DNA of 64,000 bases from Clostridiales bacterium. GTDB taxonomy: Bacteria; Bacillota; Clostridia; Saccharofermentanales; Saccharofermentanaceae. The stretch spans positions 40,543 to 104,542 of the forward strand of contig JAFZHS010000004.1 in assembly GCA_017554745.1 (NCBI GenBank), read 5' to 3'. How positions within the stretch are numbered: position 1 is the stretch's first letter; every line of letters begins with the position of its first letter. Both the position numbers and the translations under genes were made by a program. The notes under the pieces are model-generated. The model had not been told where the DNA came from. It made no database searches and saw only the letters and a program-made list of their open reading frames with translations. Of the stretch, positions 35,521 through 43,966 are shown piece by piece.

Positions 35521-36015
35521 ATGGGAAACATCGTATCTATCAGCACAATAGGTCAGGACAGTCACAGATTCGGCGAGCCTTCAGGCGAGACGCTCATCAG
35601 GCTCGGCGGCATAGATATCCCTTTCGATAAGCCCCTTGTTGCAAACAGCGACGGTGATGTAGTCTTACACGCGATCACGAATGCGGTATCCGGATTTACA
35701 GGAGTTAATATCCTTGGCGGCGAAGCAGACAAGATCTGTCTTGATCAGGGAATAAAGGACAGCTCCGTTTATCTTAAGAAAGCTCTCGAGTATATGAAGG
35801 AAGGAAAGATAATCCACTGTTCAATAACTATCGAGTGCCTCCGCCCGAAGCTCATGCCGCACATCCCTCAGATGAAAGAATCGATAGGAAACATCCTCGG
35901 CATACCCGTATCGTCTGTCGGCATTACCGCCACGACGGGTGAAGGTCTGACGGGGTTTGGCAGAGGTGAAGGAATACAGGTGTTCTGCATCCTGACTTTT
36001 GCAAAAGAGATATAA
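35521..36015 (+). CDS. ispF: IspF-like 2-C-methyl-D-erythritol 2,4-cyclodiphosphate synthase, divergent
   Basis: The enzyme closes the cyclodiphosphate ring in the MEP route to isoprenoids. The metal ligands are kept: Asp and His in GQDSHRF and the His in NSDGDVVLHA. The C-terminal TATTGEGLTGFGRGEGIQ also fits the family. The loop that normally reads DIGxxFPDTD and helps hold the CDP part reads ILGGEADKIC here, at the same length, so the protein is divergent. I chose the ATG at 35521 (164 residues) because AAGGTGG lies five bases before it; a GTG at 35512 is possible. It converges with ispD, the earlier enzyme of the same route. Confidence 0.8.
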   Translation: MGNIVSISTIGQDSHRFGEPSGETLIRLGGIDIPFDKPLVANSDGDVVLHAITNAVSGFTGVNILGGEADKICLDQGIKDSSVYLKKALEYMKEGKIIHCSITIECLRPKLMPHIPQMKESIGNILGIPVSSVGITATTGEGLTGFGRGEGIQVFCILTFAKEI

Positions 36016-36021
36016 AAAATC

Positions 36022-36049
36022 AGCCCGCTTGTTACAGCGGGCTTTTTGT
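36022..36049. terminator. Bidirectional terminator between ispF and ispD
   Basis: AGCCCGC and GCGGGCT form a 7-bp stem with an eight-base loop. TTTTTG follows on the plus strand and a T-rich GATTTTTTATA on the minus strand, so it can stop both convergent genes. Confidence 0.88.
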
Positions 36050-36051
36050 TA

Positions 36052-36801
36052 TCAGTCGTGGAAAGGTTCGCTCTCGCCCCTTGATCTTACGATCTCAGAA
36101 GCTATCGCAATGTCTTCGGGAGTCGTTATCTTCAGATTCGAATAAAGTCCCTTCGTAAGATAGACATCAAGTCCGTAAGATGTCGCTAGCGCCGTATCAT
36201 CAGTAGCGGTAGTACCTTCCGCGATCGCTCTCTCATAGCACATCTTTATGTCTTTGTACTTAAATCCCTGGGGTGTAAGTATCTCGTAAAATCTGGATCT
36301 GTCGGGAGTGCCGGTGACTTTGACCGCGCCTTCTGATGTTACTTCGATCTCTTTCAATGTATTCTTAACAGGCACTGCGGATGCGCAGACATCATACTTT
36401 TCAAGACCGTCGATACAAGCTGTTATCTCGTCAGCGGTTACAAGGCAGCGCGCGCCGTCGTGAACCAGGACGAGGTCGTCATCTGATGCGTCGGTGATCA
36501 TGCTAAGACCTAATGAAACAGACTCAGTCCTTGTATCTCCTCCGAGAGTAAAAACGATATCAAGATCTGGGAAATACTCCGAGCACATAGCCTTAAGAAT
36601 GTCGATGAGATCATTGGTGGTAACGAGAATGATCTTGTATTCAAGACCTGCATAATCGTTACGGCAAACATCCGAGACCGCACCGAGCGTCCTTAAGATG
36701 ACGGGGCTTCCTTCGACATTCCTCATGAGCTTGGGCTGACCCGCGCCCATACGCGTTCCGCTCCCTGCGGCAGGTATCAGAAAATAGCACTTGCGGTTCA
36801 T
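36052..36801 (-). CDS. ispD: 2-C-methyl-D-erythritol 4-phosphate cytidylyltransferase
   Basis: It couples CTP to methylerythritol phosphate. The CTP-binding motif PAAGSGTRMG is at residues 10-19, with the Lys of QPKLM; LVHDGARCLV and TATDDTALA are the other family blocks. At 249 residues it is slightly longer than the usual 230. It lies 18 bases behind radA, an order seen often in Gram-positives, and the pair is probably read from the promoter before radA. Confidence 0.93.
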   Translation of the reverse strand: MNRKCYFLIPAAGSGTRMGAGQPKLMRNVEGSPVILRTLGAVSDVCRNDYAGLEYKIILVTTNDLIDILKAMCSEYFPDLDIVFTLGGDTRTESVSLGLSMITDASDDDLVLVHDGARCLVTADEITACIDGLEKYDVCASAVPVKNTLKEIEVTSEGAVKVTGTPDRSRFYEILTPQGFKYKDIKMCYERAIAEGTTATDDTALATSYGLDVYLTKGLYSNLKITTPEDIAIASEIVRSRGESEPFHD

Positions 36802-36819
36802 AAGACTACCTCCTTTAGG

Positions 36820-38238
36820 TCAAGAGAACAGTATATCGACAGCTTCCTTAAGATTGTCTGCATATATGAATTCGGGGACGGGATTGCCTGCGAAAACTTC
36901 CGCTGAAGCGTTAGCAAGCTCCTTCTCAAGTGCAGCCTTCGAACTTCCCGGAAGGACAACGGTAGTTATGCCGAGCCTTGCGGAAGCAAGGCATCTTTTT
37001 AAGATCCTTGATACCGGCCTGATCTCGCCGGACAATCCGACTTCGCCGAGTATCAGAGTGTTCGGCTTTACGCTGACGCCTCTTGCTGAAGATACGGTAG
37101 CCATGCATACGGCAAGATCGGTAGCGGGATCTGATACCTTGAGACCTCCGATGACATTGACAAAGCAATCCTTTGACGTGAGCCCTAACTGAAGGAGCTT
37201 CTCGCATACGGCCAGAAGCATAAGAACTCTGCCTCGCTCGGGGCCTGATGTCATCCTCTGGGGATTGGGATAAACGCTCTCGGTGCAGAGAGCCTGTACT
37301 TCGATAGTGAGCGCGTCGTTGCCTTCTAGCGTGGAAGTAAGGACTGATCCGGGGCTGTTAAGAGGTCTGCCTGCGACGAGAAGAGCCTTTGAACTGTCAA
37401 CGGGAATGAGACCTGTCTCGCCCATCTCAAAGAAGCAGATCTCATTGGATCTTCCGAATCTGTTCTTGGCTGATCTGATGATGCGGTATCCGCCTGTCGC
37501 ATCGCCTTCGAACCCGAGCACCGTATCGACCATGTGCTCGATCGTCTTAGGACCGGCGATGGATCCGTCCTTGGCGATGTGGCCGACCATGATGATGGTT
37601 ATGTTATTTGTTTTAGCGATCCTGATGAGGCCTGCAGCGACCTCTCTGATCTGCGCTACTCCTCCGGGAGTGCCGGCTACCTGTTCGGAATAAAGCGTCT
37701 GGATGGAATCGATTATAGCCAGGCAGGGTTTATGAGTCTTAAGCTGCTCGGCGATCGCCTCGAATCTGGTCTCGCCGCAGATCAGGATGTCTCTTTTGAT
37801 CTTTAACCTGGAAGCGCGCATGCCGATCTGCGCGGGCGATTCTTCGCCTGAGATATAGAGGATCTCGCCCTCTGCCTTATATGAATCCGCGAGCTGCATG
37901 AGAATGGTGGATTTGCCGATGCCGGGCTCGCCCGCAACAAGGGTGACCGAGCCTTCGGTAATGCCGCCGCCGAAGAGCACATCCAGACTCGGTATCCCCG
38001 TCGAATGTCTCTTGTAATTCTCCTTGCCTGCTTCGCTGAGCCTTACTGTGACAGCTGAATCTGTCCATGAATACTGGTTGGCGGTGAAGGCGGGAGAATC
38101 AGTCTTTGCCTTGGCGGGAGCCTTCTCTGAAGGCGCTTCGACAAAGGTATTAAACATGCCGCATCCGGGACACTTTCCCATCCATCCGGATGTCTCGTAG
38201 CCGCATTCCTTACAGAAAAATGTAGTCTTCTTAGCCAT
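36820..38238 (-). CDS. radA: DNA repair ATPase RadA
   Basis: RadA helps branch migration in homologous recombination. The zinc finger has Cys9, Cys12, Cys23 and Cys26. The Walker A motif GEPGIGKST is at residues 103-111, the RadA-specific KNRFG is in RSAKNRFGRSNEI, and the C-terminal third (LNVIGGLKVSDPATDLAV) is the Lon-like domain. At 472 residues it is slightly longer than average. It precedes ispD and has its own extended -10 promoter. Confidence 0.96.
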   Translation of the reverse strand: MAKKTTFFCKECGYETSGWMGKCPGCGMFNTFVEAPSEKAPAKAKTDSPAFTANQYSWTDSAVTVRLSEAGKENYKRHSTGIPSLDVLFGGGITEGSVTLVAGEPGIGKSTILMQLADSYKAEGEILYISGEESPAQIGMRASRLKIKRDILICGETRFEAIAEQLKTHKPCLAIIDSIQTLYSEQVAGTPGGVAQIREVAAGLIRIAKTNNITIIMVGHIAKDGSIAGPKTIEHMVDTVLGFEGDATGGYRIIRSAKNRFGRSNEICFFEMGETGLIPVDSSKALLVAGRPLNSPGSVLTSTLEGNDALTIEVQALCTESVYPNPQRMTSGPERGRVLMLLAVCEKLLQLGLTSKDCFVNVIGGLKVSDPATDLAVCMATVSSARGVSVKPNTLILGEVGLSGEIRPVSRILKRCLASARLGITTVVLPGSSKAALEKELANASAEVFAGNPVPEFIYADNLKEAVDILFS

Positions 38239-38267
38239 GATCTTATCCTTTAACCTTTATTAATTGC

Positions 38268-38276
38268 ATTATAACA
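38268..38276 (-). promoter_or_regulatory. Extended -10 promoter of radA-ispD
   Basis: On the minus strand TGTTATAAT is a perfect extended -10 element, 30 bases before the radA ATG at 38238. It lies between the 51-bp array and radA, so the array is not part of the radA leader made from this promoter. Confidence 0.6.
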
Positions 38277-38368
38277 AAGGCATGCGGTGATTAATCGGAC
38301 AAATGGGCCATCAGGAAAAATTTAAGACTAGTCTCAAAACGGAAAAAAATGGCGGCGTATAGTGAGGT

Positions 38369-38608
38369 TTTACCTGAAACGAAAAAATACTGATCGTGGG
38401 TAAAGATCAGGGGCTGTTTTTTACCTGAAACTTCAATTCTGCGTTTTTAGGTAAAGATTTTCGAGAATTCTTTACCTGATTCTTTGAATTTCCGGTTTTA
38501 GGTAAAGCTTATCGAGAATTCTTTACCTGACCGGCAAAAAATCGCTGTTTGGGTAAAAATACCGCAGAAAAATTTACCTGAAAAGCGAAAAACTGCTTTT
38601 CAGGTAAA
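38369..38608. repeat. Array of five inverted-repeat units with exact 51-bp period
   Basis: Five units start at 38369, 38420, 38471, 38522 and 38573. Each begins with TTTACCTGA and has GGTAAA ending exactly 36 bases after the start; a 15-base spacer then leads to the next unit. The arms pair (TTTACCT with AGGTAAA, or GGGTAAA in units 1 and 4), while the 20 bases between them differ from unit to unit. Two spacers share TCGAGAATTC. Unit 5 has a 14-bp perfect inverted repeat. On the minus strand one frame reads five 17-residue repeats with conserved LP and QVKNS, broken by two stop codons. The rest of the gene-free stretch 38239-38637 holds the radA promoter and a small AGACTAGTCT palindrome (38325-38334). 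I know of no named element that fits. Confidence 0.9.
38573..38608 (-). terminator. Possible terminator of dapL formed by array unit 5
   Basis: On the minus strand a 14-bp perfect stem (TTTACCTGAAAAGC with its complement) has an eight-base loop and is followed by TTTTT. It lies 29 bases after the dapL stop codon. The stem is AT-rich, so its strength is uncertain. Confidence 0.5.
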
Positions 38609-38637
38609 AACGTCAGATCAAATAGGGGATAACGCCC

Positions 38638-39819
38638 TTACAGTGTCTTGAAGAACTCGCAGGCCATCAGTGTATTCTCGTAAGAACCGAATGCGGTAAG
38701 GCGGAAGTAGCCTGCGCCGTTCTCGCCGAAGCCTTCGCCCGGTGTGCCTACGATGCCGAAGCGGTTAAGAATCATGTCGAAGAACTCCCAGCCGCCCATG
38801 TCATCGGGACACTTGAGCCAGATATAAGGTGAATTTACGCCGCCTGTGAAGTAGATGCCCTTAGCAGTGAATACTTCTGCGAGAGCAGCAGCGTTTCTCT
38901 TGTAGTATGCGATATTTGCTTTGCAGTCTTCGAGGCCCTTGCCTGAGAGCGAAGCTGCGGCGCCCTTCTGTGTGACATAGGATACGCCGTTGAACTTGGT
39001 TGCCTGGCGTCTTGCCCAGAACTTGGAGAGCCTGATGCCGTCGGATTCAAGTGAATCGGGAACGACGGTCCATCCGCATCTTACGCCGGTGAAGCCGGCG
39101 AACTTGGAGAACGAGGATACTTCTACAGCGCAGAGGTCAGCTCCGGGGATCTCGTAGATCGTGTGGGGCTTGTCTTCAGAGATGAATGCCTCATAAGCTG
39201 CATCGAAAATGATCAGAGAACCTGTGTTGAGCGCGAAATCCACCCATGCCTTAAGGCCTTCGTAGCCGTAGACGGCGCCTGTCGGGTTGTTGGGTGAGCA
39301 GATATAGATGACGGAAGGCTCGATGTCTGTGTCGGCAGGCGGGAGAGGAAGGAAATCATTCTCCTTATTGCCTTCTACGAAAGATACCTGTCTGCCGTTC
39401 ATGAGGTTGGAATCAACATAAACGGGATATACGGGATCGGGGATAATGACCGGGTTGTCGCCTAAGACATCGGGGAGGTTGCCGAGGTCGCTTTTCGCGC
39501 CGTCTGAGACATAAACAGTCTCAGGTGCAACATTAACGCCGAGTTCCTTGTAATGATCAGAAATAGCGTTTCTTAAAAACTCATAACCGTATTCCGGCGG
39601 ATAACCCTTGAAAGTGTCCTTGCTTGCCATCTCTTTGACGGCTTCTTCCATAGCGGAAGTAACCGACCCGGGGAGAGGAAGGGTGACGTCACCTATACCC
39701 ATTCTGATGATCTCGCGGTCGGGATTCTCTTCCTGGAATTTCCTGACGCGCTTGGCGATATCAGAGAAAAGGTAGGTCTCTTTTACGTCCAGAAAATGGT
39801 TGTTGAGCTTGATGTCCAT
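38638..39819 (-). CDS. dapL: LL-diaminopimelate aminotransferase
   Basis: This PLP enzyme makes LL-DAP from tetrahydrodipicolinate in one step, by-passing the acylated intermediates. The start INLNNHFLDVKETYLFSDIAKRVRKF-type opening (LNNHFLDVKETYLFSDI), GIGDVTLPLP, YVSDGAKSDLGNL and CSPNNPTGAVY are typical, and the PLP lysine is in SSFSKFAGFTGVRCGW. At 393 residues it is slightly shorter than the usual 410. The product goes to DapF, here found fused to CarB some 8 kb away. GAGGT lies seven bases before the ATG. The repeat array follows its stop codon. Confidence 0.94.
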   Translation of the reverse strand: MDIKLNNHFLDVKETYLFSDIAKRVRKFQEENPDREIIRMGIGDVTLPLPGSVTSAMEEAVKEMASKDTFKGYPPEYGYEFLRNAISDHYKELGVNVAPETVYVSDGAKSDLGNLPDVLGDNPVIIPDPVYPVYVDSNLMNGRQVSFVEGNKENDFLPLPPADTDIEPSVIYICSPNNPTGAVYGYEGLKAWVDFALNTGSLIIFDAAYEAFISEDKPHTIYEIPGADLCAVEVSSFSKFAGFTGVRCGWTVVPDSLESDGIRLSKFWARRQATKFNGVSYVTQKGAAASLSGKGLEDCKANIAYYKRNAAALAEVFTAKGIYFTGGVNSPYIWLKCPDDMGGWEFFDMILNRFGIVGTPGEGFGENGAGYFRLTAFGSYENTLMACEFFKTL

Positions 39820-39961
39820 GGCAGTTACCTCGGGTATTTAAGAAAAATCTGCGAACATTTTAACACGGAGGAAGATATGCAAAGACAAAAAGTTATCGTA
39901 CATATGCACAAAAGAATGCCTGTTACCGCAGCTTTGCACAATTAGTTTTTATCAAGCGGTG

Positions 39962-39967
39962 TATAAT
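39962..39967 (+). promoter_or_regulatory. -10 element before the AMP-binding-like gene
   Basis: A perfect TATAAT (in GTGTATAATATC) lies 40 bases before the TTG start at 40008. No -35 box at a normal distance is seen. Confidence 0.4.
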
Positions 39968-40007
39968 ATCACGGGTATAGGAATACTACTTGATACGGAG
40001 ATAAGAG

Positions 40008-41777
40008 TTGGAAAGCCATTGGAGCGTATTTTATCCTGAGAAATATTCGAATCCGAAGACTGATTCGGATGAGACTCTTTACATGCGCATAAAGCGCGTG
40101 TGTCTTGCAAATCCTGCGAGGATCGCGCTTGAATACGGAACGACCAAGATCACGTTCGCGTCTTTCCTCGATAAGATCAACGAGGCTGCTTCGACCTGGA
40201 AAAAGCTCGGAGTGGAAAAGGGCGATGTGGTAATGATCGCCATGGGCAACAATCCGATCAACATTATAAGTGTCTATGCGCTCGATAAGATCGGCGCATC
40301 GGCGGCTCTGGCCGTGCCGAATCTTGCGACGGAATATTTCGCCGGGTATGCGCAGTGTGTCAACGCGAAGTTTTGCGTAATGAGCTGCAACCAGTATCTG
40401 AACTATTCATCAGTCCTTGCCCAGACAGGCATCAAGACTGTCGTGATCGGCAAGTACAGCGGCACAACGATGGGACTGACAAAGTTCTCCATCCGCTTTT
40501 ATCCGTTATACAGCTATGATAAGCCCAAGCCGAAAAACATACCCGAAGGAATAAAACTCGTCTATTGGGAAGATGTTTTTTCTTTGCCGAAGGATCAGGC
40601 CGAACAGGAAGAACATGCTTATGACCGCGATAACAACAGAACTGCGTTATATCTTTTCCCGAGTGTCCCGACAGACTGTAAGGCGACCGAGCTGACAGCC
40701 AGGAGCATGAATATCTCCGCGAATCTGACGGAGATGGTATTTAAGGCTGACGAGGATATGACGGGAATGCCGGTGAGGACTTTATGCCTTAACGAGTGTT
40801 GTTTTGCGTTCGGGTTCGTTGTTGGCATCCACAATGTGCTGTGCTGCGCCCAGACGGTCACGATGTTTACCTGGTATGATTCCGACAAGATATTTTTCGC
40901 GATGCGCAAGTACAGACCTGATGTGATCATCGGATACAACAGCACGATCGCTTCGTTAAACAAAGCGGGAAATACAGGCGTGTTGAGGACAGTAAACCGC
41001 ATTATCGTAGGCGGGGGACTTCTTACGAGCAGCCAGAAGGCGACGTTGTTTGAGAATGCGCAGAATTCCGGAAGGAAGCTTGCCGTCTGCTCTATCACAG
41101 GATGTGACGAGATACTTGCTTACGCATACGGACCTTCAGATCTCGACAGTGACAGACTGCTCGGATTCCCGCTCCCGGGAGTAATTATGCGAATAGCAAA
41201 TAAGGAAACGGGCCTCGATGTTCCCGAAGGTGCGGAAGGTGAGATCGCCGTGTGCACGCCGATCGCCGCAACGGCTGATGTGAATTCGCTTCCGACTGAG
41301 AATTACAGAAAACTCCTTGACGGAAGGATATGGTTCTTTACCGGCATTATCGGCAAACAGGACGGCAACAAGATGTTCTATCTTGTCGGCACGAAGTCGA
41401 GAGAAGCGAGGATCAACAGCTATCCTGTCTATCCGGATAAAGTCGATGAGACCGTTCAGATGACGGAAGGCGTTGTGGAATCCTGTACGGTAATTATCGA
41501 GAAGCCTGAAGGTCCGGTCCTGATCACGGCTGTCGTGCCGCAGGAGGAATATTTCTACGATAACAACCTGATGGAAGACTTAAGGGACAGGATAAAGTCC
41601 GATTGCGAGATGACGCTCCATGAAGCGATGAGACCTTCAGAGGTTATATTTTTAGTGTCTTTGCCCAGGGATTCCAAAGGCGTTAAAGACTACGAAGCAG
41701 TTAAAGAGAAAGTAACTCTGATGCAGGATGAAGAAGTCGCAGACGACGAGGTCATCGAGTCAGAGGAGACTGAATAA
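40008..41777 (+). CDS. AMP-binding-like (ANL superfamily) protein with a degenerate active site
   Basis: The 589-residue protein has the overall plan of acyl-CoA synthetases: LEYGTTKITFASFLDKINEAASTWKKLGVEKGDVVMIAMGN-type opening (residues 41-81), a large core, ITGCDEILAYAYGPSD (about 363-378) and a small C-terminal domain with SYPVYPDKVDE. But the Ser/Thr/Gly-rich P-loop is replaced by LFPSVPTDCKAT (about 216-227), and the ATP-binding TGD is TGI (445-447). So it probably cannot make an acyl-adenylate in the usual way. The C-terminal tail is acidic. The start is TTG with GGAG before it. A lipoprotein peptidase-like gene follows after 34 bases. Confidence 0.7.
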   Translation: MESHWSVFYPEKYSNPKTDSDETLYMRIKRVCLANPARIALEYGTTKITFASFLDKINEAASTWKKLGVEKGDVVMIAMGNNPINIISVYALDKIGASAALAVPNLATEYFAGYAQCVNAKFCVMSCNQYLNYSSVLAQTGIKTVVIGKYSGTTMGLTKFSIRFYPLYSYDKPKPKNIPEGIKLVYWEDVFSLPKDQAEQEEHAYDRDNNRTALYLFPSVPTDCKATELTARSMNISANLTEMVFKADEDMTGMPVRTLCLNECCFAFGFVVGIHNVLCCAQTVTMFTWYDSDKIFFAMRKYRPDVIIGYNSTIASLNKAGNTGVLRTVNRIIVGGGLLTSSQKATLFENAQNSGRKLAVCSITGCDEILAYAYGPSDLDSDRLLGFPLPGVIMRIANKETGLDVPEGAEGEIAVCTPIAATADVNSLPTENYRKLLDGRIWFFTGIIGKQDGNKMFYLVGTKSREARINSYPVYPDKVDETVQMTEGVVESCTVIIEKPEGPVLITAVVPQEEYFYDNNLMEDLRDRIKSDCEMTLHEAMRPSEVIFLVSLPRDSKGVKDYEAVKEKVTLMQDEEVADDEVIESEETE

Positions 41778-41811
41778 AAGGGATTAAGGAAATAGGTTAA
41801 AGGAGTAAACG

Positions 41812-43794
41812 ATGAAAAAGATTTCGACAAAATTCTGCTCACTCATGTGCACGGCGGCATTGCTGCTGTCGATGACAGCGTGCGGGGCGGGCGGTACAAG
41901 AGCCACTATGAACACTGATCATACAGGCGGAGACCGCAAACATGAAGCCGGTGAGACAACAGATCCTACAGGTTCTGTAGATCCGACAGATCCTACGGAT
42001 CCTACCGTTCCTACAACTACGCCCGGATATAACGGCGGAACTATCGTAACTTCGGATATGCTCACATATCCGGATCACGTTGCGACTTTTGATGAGGTCC
42101 ATCCTAATCATGCGCCGGGAAGCCTTAAGGGAAATGACGCGACCAAGAGGATATCTGAGGTCGAGATGGATATACTTCATCATTCGATCACCTGTTATGC
42201 CGATATAGAGATCCTTTTCGAGAATCCGGAAAAATACGGATTTGAGATCACGGATATTACATGGGGCGATTTCACGCCTATCGACCAGTATGATGAGGAA
42301 AAGGCATACTGTCAGGAGCAGCTTGATAAGCTCCTTGAGATCGATTACAACTCGCTTAATGATGATGACAGACTGTGCTACGACAAGATGGTTTATGACT
42401 TGGAAGAGAATATCTATATGTATTCTTACACCGCGTTTGAATACTACACCACGCTTTTTAATTTCCTTACCGGGCCGCAGACACAGATATTGTTCGTCAT
42501 GGACGTTTATTCATTCGACACGGTAGAGGATGCGGAGAATTATATCCTTCTGTGCAAGGACATCGACAGATATTATGACTGCATGTGTGAATACGAGGAG
42601 ACAAGAGCTTCATTGGGATTCGCATCATCTGACAACAGTTATGAAGAAGCAGCAATATCATTTGATAATCTGGTAGCGCAGAAGGATGACTGCTTCCTCT
42701 ATGAGTCATTTGAAGAGAGACTTGATAACATCAAGGGTTTGTCATCTTCTGATAAGGACAGGCTTATCTCCGAGCATGAGAAGGTAATGAAGGAAGTCGT
42801 TTTCCCCGAATTCCAGGAATGCGCTGACCGCATGAGAGCCCTTGAAGGATCAGGCGGAGTTGACGCGGGTCTTTCAGCCTATAAGGGCGGAGATGCTTAT
42901 TATGCAATGCTTACCAGACGCATGACCAATAAGGGAGCAACCGTCCAGGAAAGCATCACGGCTCTGGACAAGATGATAAGTGATACCTACAACGAATACA
43001 TGAACGTGGCTTCATCGGGCTTCGGATGGTATTCCGAGTACATGGGACACGACTATACAAAGGGTGATCTGAATGCCGATCTCGATTTCCTTCGCGATAC
43101 GGTCAAGGCGGATTTTCCTTCGATACCTGCCCACAGTTATTACACGATGGAGGTTCCCGAGGTGTTTCAGGAGAATTTCTCGCCGGCTGCATATCTCGGT
43201 TATCACCTCGACAACTATGACTCCAATCTCCTGATCATAAATACTGCTTACGATGAAAAGGATTCCGGCACTACAGTCGCCCACGAGGCTTATCCGGGAC
43301 ACATGTACGAGTCGATCTATACGCGCACCAAGTCGGCACATCCGTATATGTACCTGACGGAGTCTATCGGTTATCTCGAAGGCTGGGCTACATATGTCGA
43401 GTATTACTCGATGAGATACTTTACGGGAAACGGTGTTACAGATGCGATGACTCTCGTCAAGGATGAGGCAGTACTGGGTCTTCTCGTAAGCACCAGAGCA
43501 GACTACGGCATCAATGTCGAGAACTGGTCTTTGGAAGAATGCGTTAGCTATTTCCAGTCATTTGGATTCGCCGTTACCGAAGATTCATTCAGCAAGTTTT
43601 ATACGCTTCTCGTTACCGATCCGGGTTACTACGCCAAGTACGGCATGGGATACCTTTGGACGCAGACGATAATGGATAACCTGCACGCAAACCACCCTAA
43701 CGCAACGAATAAAGACATTCACACGGCTTACCTTGATTCCCTGACCGGAACGTTCGAACAGATCGAACAATATGCGAATAAACGGTTAAGCTGA
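41812..43794 (+). CDS. DUF885-family lipoprotein, probable zinc metallopeptidase
   Basis: The 660-residue protein has a lipoprotein signal ending at Cys24 (SMTAC), a disordered Thr/Pro/Asp linker (PTDPTDPTVPTT) and a large helical DUF885 domain. The motif HEAYPGH (from His491) with the later Glu in YLEGWATYVEYY is an HExxxGH zinc site like that of gluzincin-type carboxypeptidases. It would act on peptides outside the cell. Length is normal for the family plus linker. It follows the AMP-binding-like gene and is closed by a terminator. Substrate unknown. Confidence 0.83.
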   Translation: MKKISTKFCSLMCTAALLLSMTACGAGGTRATMNTDHTGGDRKHEAGETTDPTGSVDPTDPTDPTVPTTTPGYNGGTIVTSDMLTYPDHVATFDEVHPNHAPGSLKGNDATKRISEVEMDILHHSITCYADIEILFENPEKYGFEITDITWGDFTPIDQYDEEKAYCQEQLDKLLEIDYNSLNDDDRLCYDKMVYDLEENIYMYSYTAFEYYTTLFNFLTGPQTQILFVMDVYSFDTVEDAENYILLCKDIDRYYDCMCEYEETRASLGFASSDNSYEEAAISFDNLVAQKDDCFLYESFEERLDNIKGLSSSDKDRLISEHEKVMKEVVFPEFQECADRMRALEGSGGVDAGLSAYKGGDAYYAMLTRRMTNKGATVQESITALDKMISDTYNEYMNVASSGFGWYSEYMGHDYTKGDLNADLDFLRDTVKADFPSIPAHSYYTMEVPEVFQENFSPAAYLGYHLDNYDSNLLIINTAYDEKDSGTTVAHEAYPGHMYESIYTRTKSAHPYMYLTESIGYLEGWATYVEYYSMRYFTGNGVTDAMTLVKDEAVLGLLVSTRADYGINVENWSLEECVSYFQSFGFAVTEDSFSKFYTLLVTDPGYYAKYGMGYLWTQTIMDNLHANHPNATNKDIHTAYLDSLTGTFEQIEQYANKRLS

Positions 43795-43818
43795 GATAAC
43801 TGCCACAGAATTACACCA

Positions 43819-43861
43819 AAGGCCCTGCAGGTGAAAAAAGCCCGCAGGGCCTTATTTTATT
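43819..43861 (+). terminator. Terminator of the DUF885 gene
   Basis: AAGGCCCTGC and GCAGGGCCTT form a perfect 10-bp stem with a 15-base loop, followed by ATTTTATT. Confidence 0.85.
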
Positions 43862-43908
43862 GGGTTTTCGCGAAAAATTACTTTTTGATTAATTTTATTA
43901 ATATTTAT

Positions 43909-43935
43909 TTGAGAAGTTAGGCATTATGTTATAAT
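43909..43935 (+). promoter_or_regulatory. Extended -10 promoter of the PP2C-like gene
   Basis: TGTTATAAT is a perfect extended -10 element (43927-43935). TTGAGA lies 15 bases before it, which is a short spacing. Very AT-rich DNA precedes it, as in an UP element. Confidence 0.65.
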
Positions 43936-43966
43936 TATCGTGAATATTTATACGGAGGACGGCTTC

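Noticed and set aside
38369..38608. CRISPR array
   Set aside because: The period is regular, but the 36-base elements differ inside, the spacers are only 15 bases, and no cas genes are near.
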